NCBI RefSeq assembly: GCF_900107375.1
Contig: NZ_FNPT01000002.1
Coordinates: 368,690 to 432,689, forward strand
Direction of reading: 5' to 3'
Source: Lysobacter sp. yr284
Lineage (GTDB): Bacteria > Pseudomonadota > Gammaproteobacteria > Xanthomonadales > Xanthomonadaceae
DNA length: 64,000 nucleotides
Within the stretch, counting starts at the first letter, position 1, and every line of letters begins with the position of its first letter. Shown here piece by piece: positions 59,863-64,000 of this stretch. Below the pieces are notes generated by a model. It did not search any database and had not been told where the DNA came from. It worked only from the letters and a program-made list of their open reading frames with translations. A program made the translations under genes and the position numbers.

Positions 59863-60042
59863 TCAACCGCCGGCGTCGCCCGCGCGCGTGGCGACCAGCT
59901 TGTCGACGATGGCGTTGTACAACGACGCGACGAACTCGGCGTCGCCGCCGGTGTCCTCGCTCATGGCGTACTGGCCGCTGGCCAGCATCCCCGCGGCGAG
60001 ATGCGCCGCGACCTGTTCGGCTTTTTCGCGATTCATATCCAT
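59863..60042 (-). CDS. Small hypothetical protein
   Basis: A 59-residue acidic helical peptide (MDMNREKAEQVAAHLAAGML; DAEFVASLYNAIVDKLVA). A GGAGTGGAG precedes the ATG at 60042. No known domain. Coding supported by the ribosome site and terminator spacing. Confidence 0.6.
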   Translation of the reverse strand: MDMNREKAEQVAAHLAAGMLASGQYAMSEDTGGDAEFVASLYNAIVDKLVATRAGDAGG

Positions 60043-60274
60043 CTCCACTCCATGATCCTGCGCGGGATCGCCGCGCCGCGCCGACGGCGCGTGAGACGAG
60101 CCTACGCCCGCGCCGGGTTGCGCGGGCTGGCGGAAATGGGATGGTTCGGGCCAGCGGTGTCGTTCGGGCAGGGCGGGCAAGGCCGCCTCGCCAGAGTCGG
60201 CAAGCTCTGGCGCGTTCGGTGGCTTGGGGTGTAAAGATTACGGACGTGCAGGCCGTCGGGCCATCGGGAAACGG

Positions 60275-60466
60275 ATGGGCAACGCGAAGAAAATCAGGTC
60301 CGTCCTGATCGTGGTCGCCGCGGTCGCGGGCACCGCGGCGGCGTTGGCCTTGCTTGCCTACGCGCTTGCCTTGGGCAAGGCCTATGTCGCCGAGCAGATC
60401 GCTATCGACAGGTGCGCAGACGCCGGTGGCGCGTGGGATCGCCTGCACGGAACATGCCGACGTTGA
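60275..60466 (+). CDS. Small single-helix membrane protein
   Basis: A 63-residue ORF: basic start (GNAKKIRS), one membrane helix (VLIVVAAVAGTAAALALLAYALALG), then a short cysteine-containing tail (DRCADAGGAWDRLHGTCRR). Start chosen at 60275 because the upstream part of the frame is not conserved-looking. Function unknown. Confidence 0.5.
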   Translation: MGNAKKIRSVLIVVAAVAGTAAALALLAYALALGKAYVAEQIAIDRCADAGGAWDRLHGTCRR

Positions 60467-60471
60467 GCCGC

Positions 60472-60702
60472 TCAGGACGCAACCAAACTGCGCTCAATCT
60501 GCCGCGCCCACAAACGGAACACCCGCGCGAGCGCACGTCGCCGGGACTGTTCGGGCTTGCGAACGCCGGGCGAGTGTGTGGCAGGATCGATGGTGTCGGC
60601 GATGCCCACCAACTCGTCGTGAAACTTCTGCAATTCGAGATAGGCATCCAGAGGCAGCACAACGCTGTCCGCGCAGAAGGCGGACGGGGGCTTGCGTGGC
60701 AT
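60472..60702 (-). CDS. Small hypothetical protein
   Basis: A 76-residue basic protein (MPRKPPSAFCADSVVLPLDA; LQKFHDELVGIADTID; ARVFRLWARQIERSLVAS) on the minus strand, converging on the previous gene. Sequence around it has less G and C than average. No family recognised; other frames here also stay open, so the choice is tentative. Confidence 0.5.
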   Translation of the reverse strand: MPRKPPSAFCADSVVLPLDAYLELQKFHDELVGIADTIDPATHSPGVRKPEQSRRRALARVFRLWARQIERSLVAS

Positions 60703-60874
60703 AAACGGCGCTCCATTCCATGAGTCATGCAGCCGCCTGCGCGGATTCGCAGGCGGAAGTCGGGAGGCTAGAAACCGCGCGTAAGCGGCGGGCGTATTCC
60801 CCTTGCGGGTGTTGTATTAGCCGCCCTCCCGACGCATGACGCATACGCCGAGCGCACCTGCGAAACGCAGGCGC

Positions 60875-60904
60875 AAAAAAACCACCGGATCTTTCGGGGG
60901 TGGC
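60875..60904 (-). terminator. Terminator of the four-helix gene
   Basis: Read on the minus strand: CCACC-N12-GGTGG followed by TTTTTTTGCG, 80 bases after the stop at 60985. Confidence 0.8.
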
Positions 60905-60984
60905 TACCGTTACGCGAGGAGTTTCTAGGCTCCATGTGCAGGCTGCTTCCGCACGCGAGCGCTGTCAATAGGACAACGTCGCAT

Positions 60985-61482
60985 TCAGCCGGTAGCGGAG
61001 CGCTGCGCTTTCTTGGCGAACAAGAACCAGATCGCCGGCAGCAGATAGAACGGCAGCATGTGTCCGCTGAATCCCCGGACCTGTCTCACTACCGCCTCGC
61101 GATACTGCTGCGCGGTGATCTCGCGGATCACGCGTCCGTGTTCCTGTAACACGTACCTGCCGTCGGAAACAGCGGGCGAACCGTCGTGCAGCACGTTCAA
61201 AATGAAGTTGAGCGCAGCATATGCGGCCACTGCGACGACCATCGCGATGGCCCATCGCGGTAGTTTTCCGGGCAGACCGGCGATGTTGCGCTGCTCTGGC
61301 GGGATGCTGCGGGTATCCAACACAAGCGGTGCGAACACCAACGGCAGGGCGAGCGCCAGCAGATGTTCGCCACCGGGCAGGTCGAGGGTGTAACCCCAGA
61401 ACGTGCGCAGATGCACGGTCAGGCTCGCTACGAAGCCGCACAAGGCAAGCAGGCCGAAAATGCCGTCCAGGTACTTTCTCAT
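60985..61482 (-). CDS. Membrane protein, unknown
   Basis: A 165-residue inner-membrane protein with about four helices (residues 6-25, 37-58, 75-97 and 140-157) and a polar loop (LHDGSPAVSDGRYVLQEHGRVIREITAQQYREAVVRQVRGFSGH) before the last helix. It follows the immunity-domain gene on the same strand by 47 bases, so they may form a unit. Composition is less GC-rich than the chromosome around it. No family recognised. Confidence 0.72.
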   Translation of the reverse strand: MRKYLDGIFGLLALCGFVASLTVHLRTFWGYTLDLPGGEHLLALALPLVFAPLVLDTRSIPPEQRNIAGLPGKLPRWAIAMVVAVAAYAALNFILNVLHDGSPAVSDGRYVLQEHGRVIREITAQQYREAVVRQVRGFSGHMLPFYLLPAIWFLFAKKAQRSATG

Positions 61483-61529
61483 TGGTTGGCTTCCTTGGCG
61501 ATCGAGTCGGTTTGAGCAGTGCCGCGGCG

Positions 61530-62294
61530 TTACGCCAGGCAACTTGCGGCTGGGCCGTCGTGCCGGGCCAGCTGTTCGCACAGCAAGCGATAGCGCGATT
61601 CGCCTACGCCCAGCGCCCGCAACCAGTTGGCGAAGTACTGCGCCAACACCTCCGAACGCGGATGCGTGCCCAGGTGATAGCGCTCGAAGTCCTTGCGGTT
61701 CTGGACTTTGTCGGCGATCAACATCTGGTTGACTTCGGTCAGCGGGCTGAGCGCGATATCGTCGTCGGGGCCGGTGCAGTGCTGGGACAGATAGGCGTTG
61801 GCGACGCTGCGGTACTCCATCGCCAACGCGACCGCGCCTGGGTCGGGAGCGTAGCGGTACAGCGTCGAATCAGGCAGCAAGGAGTCGCTCAGCGAAGCGT
61901 CGTCTTGCAGCAACGGGTGCAGGCAATAGCCCTGCATCGCCCGCAGCGGCGCGCCGATGGCCAGCAGCACCGCGAGCCCTTCGTCGATATGCCGGATCAG
62001 CTTCACGCCGCTGCGCGCAGCGGTGCGCTCGCCGTAATGCGCGACGATGGCGAGGTAATGAGGGTCTTGCGGGTCGATCGGGCCGCGATGCAGGGGCGTG
62101 GGCCGGTAAGTCAACAGCCGGTCGGCGATCTGTTCGGGCGTCAGTTCGGGATCGTGATGGAAGATCAGGTCGCTGGCGCCGGACATCGGCGACAGCCGAT
62201 CCAGTTGTTCCAGCGCTTCGTCGATTTCCGCTTCGCTGCCGTCGCAGTCGGCGATTTTGCCGATCAGGGCGATCAAACGCTCGCGTTCGAGCAT
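61530..62294 (-). CDS. Colicin-immunity-like domain fused to unknown domain
   Basis: A 254-residue protein. The first 70 residues match DNase colicin/pyocin immunity proteins (Im2/Im7/Im9 type): LIALIGKIADCDGSEAEIDE, the central SGASDLIFHH in place of Im SGSDLIYYP, and LTPEQIADRLLTYRP. The remaining 180 residues form a helical domain (HIDEGLAVLLAIGAPL...CLHPLLQDD; EVNQMLIADKVQNRKDFERYH) that faintly recalls a degenerate HD fold. No nuclease toxin lies nearby. It is divergent in size from simple 85-95-residue immunity proteins. Could be an orphan protector or a repurposed domain. Confidence 0.72.
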   Translation of the reverse strand: MLERERLIALIGKIADCDGSEAEIDEALEQLDRLSPMSGASDLIFHHDPELTPEQIADRLLTYRPTPLHRGPIDPQDPHYLAIVAHYGERTAARSGVKLIRHIDEGLAVLLAIGAPLRAMQGYCLHPLLQDDASLSDSLLPDSTLYRYAPDPGAVALAMEYRSVANAYLSQHCTGPDDDIALSPLTEVNQMLIADKVQNRKDFERYHLGTHPRSEVLAQYFANWLRALGVGESRYRLLCEQLARHDGPAASCLA

Positions 62295-62355
62295 GGCCCG
62301 TATCCTTCGGAAACTCCGTGCCCGGCGAATCCGGGCACGGTTCGCGACAGCGGCC

Positions 62356-64000
62356 TTACTCGACCGCCAACCCTTCCACCTTCTGCCACCCGCGCGGCAA
62401 CAACCCGCCGCGGGTCGCGCGCGCGCCCAGGTACGTATCGAGGTCCTTGAACGACAGGCTCATCGTGCGCGCGCCGGACTTCACGCTCAGCGTCTGTCCC
62501 GGCGCGACCACCGCCACCGCGACCACGCGCTCGGTGCCGAGCTTGGCCTTGGGGATGTCGATGATCTTGTTGCCCTTGCCCTTGTCGAGTTCCGGCAGTT
62601 CGGCGACCGGGAACGCGAGCAGGTGGCCGACGTTGGTCACCGCGACCACGCGGTCTTGTTCGACGTCGCCGATCTGCGCCGGTTGCAGGACCTTGGCGTT
62701 CGGGGTCAGCGACAGCATCGCCTTGCCGGCCTTGTTGCGGCCGGTGAGGTTCTCGAAGCGGGTCACGAAGCCGTAGCCGTGCGAACTGGAGAGCACGAAG
62801 CGGTGGTCGTTGTCGCCGGCGGCCAGCGCCTGGAACGAAGCGCCCGCGGCCGGCGAGAACCGCCCGGTCAGCGGCTCGCCGTTGCCGCGCGCCGACGGCA
62901 GGCCGTGGATCAGCGCCGAATAGGCGCGGCCGGTCGAATCCAGGAACGCGACCTGCTGGGTGCTGCGCCCGCGCACCGCCGCGAGCAGGCCGTCGCCGTC
63001 GCGGTAGCTGAGCGTGGACGCGTCGATCTCGTGGCCCTTGGCTGCGCGCACCCAGCCCTTTTCGCTGACCACCACGGTCATCGGTTCGCTGGCGACCAGT
63101 TCGGTCTCCGACAGCGCCTGGGCGGCGTTGCGCGAGACCAGCGGCGAACGGCGGGCGTCGCCGAACTTCTTGGCGTCGGCCAGCAGTTCGTCCTTGATCA
63201 GCTTCTTGAGCTTGGCCTTGCTGGCGAGGATGGCGATCAGTTGCTCGCGCTCCTTCTCCAGTTCGGCCTGCTCGCCGCGGATCTTCATCTCTTCCAGCCG
63301 CGCCAGCTGGCGCAGGCGGGTTTCCAGGATGTAGTCGGTCTGCTCTTCGGTGAGGTCGAAGCGCTTCATCAGCACCGGACGCGGTTCGTCCTCGCTGCGG
63401 ATGATGCGGATGACTTCGTCGAGGTTGAGGAACGCGACCAGCAAGCCCTGCAACAGGTGCAGGCGGCGCTCGACCTTCTCCAGCCGGTGGTTCAGGCGGC
63501 GGGTGACGGTGTCGGCGCGGAAGCTCAGCCATTCGCTCAGGAACGCGCGCAGGCCCTTGACCTGCGGGCGGCCGTCCAGGCCGATGACGTTGAAGTTGAC
63601 GCGGAAGCTGCGTTCCAGGTCGGTGGTGGCGAACAGATGCCCCATCAGCTGGTCGGCATCGACGCGGTTGGAGCGCGGCACCAGCACGATCCGGGTCGGA
63701 TTGGCGTGGTCGGACTCGTCGCGGATGTCTTCCAGCCACGGCAGCTTCTTGGCCCGCATCTGGGTCGCGATCTGCTCGATCACCTTGCCCGGCGAGGTCT
63801 GGTAGGGCAGGGCGGTGATGACCAGGTTGGCGCCGTCCTTCTCGAACACGGCGCGGGCGCGCACGCTGCCCAGGCCGGTTTCGTACATCTGCAGCAGGTC
63901 GGCGCGCGGGGTGATGATCTCGGCGGTGGTCGGGTAGTCCGGGCCGAGCACGTGCTCGCACAGGTCGCGGGTGGTCGCGTCCGGGTCGTCGAGCAGGCGC
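62356..64000 (-). CDS. parC: DNA topoisomerase IV subunit A, partial
   Basis: C-terminal part of ParC, cut by the window edge. Visible are the tail of the breakage-reunion domain ([42 protein letters not shown]), the long coiled-coil ([42 protein letters not shown]) and a beta-pinwheel C-terminal domain ([31 protein letters not shown]). The frame stays open to 64000 ([20 protein letters not shown]). GyrA is less likely because there is no GyrA-box QRRGG. Confidence 0.92.
   Translation of the reverse strand, partial: RLLDDPDATTRDLCEHVLGPDYPTTAEIITPRADLLQMYETGLGSVRARAVFEKDGANLVITALPYQTSPGKVIEQIATQMRAKKLPWLEDIRDESDHANPTRIVLVPRSNRVDADQLMGHLFATTDLERSFRVNFNVIGLDGRPQVKGLRAFLSEWLSFRADTVTRRLNHRLEKVERRLHLLQGLLVAFLNLDEVIRIIRSEDEPRPVLMKRFDLTEEQTDYILETRLRQLARLEEMKIRGEQAELEKEREQLIAILASKAKLKKLIKDELLADAKKFGDARRSPLVSRNAAQALSETELVASEPMTVVVSEKGWVRAAKGHEIDASTLSYRDGDGLLAAVRGRSTQQVAFLDSTGRAYSALIHGLPSARGNGEPLTGRFSPAAGASFQALAAGDNDHRFVLSSSHGYGFVTRFENLTGRNKAGKAMLSLTPNAKVLQPAQIGDVEQDRVVAVTNVGHLLAFPVAELPELDKGKGNKIIDIPKAKLGTERVVAVAVVAPGQTLSVKSGARTMSLSFKDLDTYLGARATRGGLLPRGWQKVEGLAVE

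Noticed and set aside
62356-64000. GyrA instead of ParC
   Set aside because: The C-terminal domain lacks the GyrA-box QRRGGKG, and [12 protein letters not shown] and the shortened pinwheel fit ParC; the N-terminal part outside the window would settle it.

Overview
The window is GC-rich chromosomal DNA from a Lysobacter-type gammaproteobacterium (Xanthomonadaceae). The clearest marker is an intact prepro-alpha-lytic protease gene at 16964-18157; compared from memory, its mature domain differs at only a handful of positions from the Lysobacter enzymogenes enzyme. Housekeeping order (DUF4845-rnc-era-recO, nagZ-hpt, xseA near ispG) and dispersed inverted-repeat families also fit this group. No phage, insertion sequence, CRISPR array or plasmid function is visible; the DNA reads as chromosome with accessory islets.

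Layout. 0-3.3 kb: DUF4845 protein, RNase III, Era and RecO. 3.4-7 kb: a receiver-Hpt phosphotransfer protein diverges from a YdbH/AsmA-like envelope protein, followed by a lipoprotein carrying a YdbL (DUF1318) domain. 7-12.5 kb: rlmD, a CYTH enzyme, nagZ, hpt, an S-methylthioinosine phosphorylase and a cold-shock gene. 12.7-16.4 kb: AidB-like dehydrogenase overlapping an L,D-transpeptidase, then small proteins. 17-18.2 kb: alpha-lytic protease behind a long repeat-bearing upstream region. 18.3-23.3 kb: a minus-strand run of ECF sigma factor, Pro/Ala-rich membrane protein, YigZ, ABC exporter and secreted protein. 23.5-28.5 kb: GAF-GAF-GGDEF-EAL protein and a von Willebrand lipoprotein. 28.7-36 kb: ThDP enzyme plus aldehyde dehydrogenase, xseA, ispG, PAP2 phosphatase.

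36-43 kb is rich in secreted hydrolases: a subtilase with a PA insert, and a pectin-acetylesterase-like enzyme followed by a membrane-anchored helical protein that looks like a dedicated folding factor. 43.4-46.5 kb holds an EamA transporter, murB and pyrD. 46.7-49 kb holds an unusual cluster of tiny secreted proteins sharing a strict six-cysteine pattern; three family members (one truncated) have the same 30-bp element just upstream. 49-52.2 kb: a two-gene islet of unknown function, an antiquitin-type aldehyde dehydrogenase and tRNA-Arg(CCU). 52.6-56.9 kb is a very large autotransporter with five 87-residue repeats. 57-62.3 kb carries an AraC regulator, an isochorismatase-type hydrolase, several small unknown genes and a protein with a colicin-immunity-like N-terminus. 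The window ends inside parC.

The most promising points for new biology are the six-cysteine peptide cluster with its shared upstream element, the lipoprotein/YdbL fusion beside a YdbH-like protein, the hydrolase plus putative foldase pair, and the immunity-domain fusion. All functional calls come from reading motifs; no database search was run.
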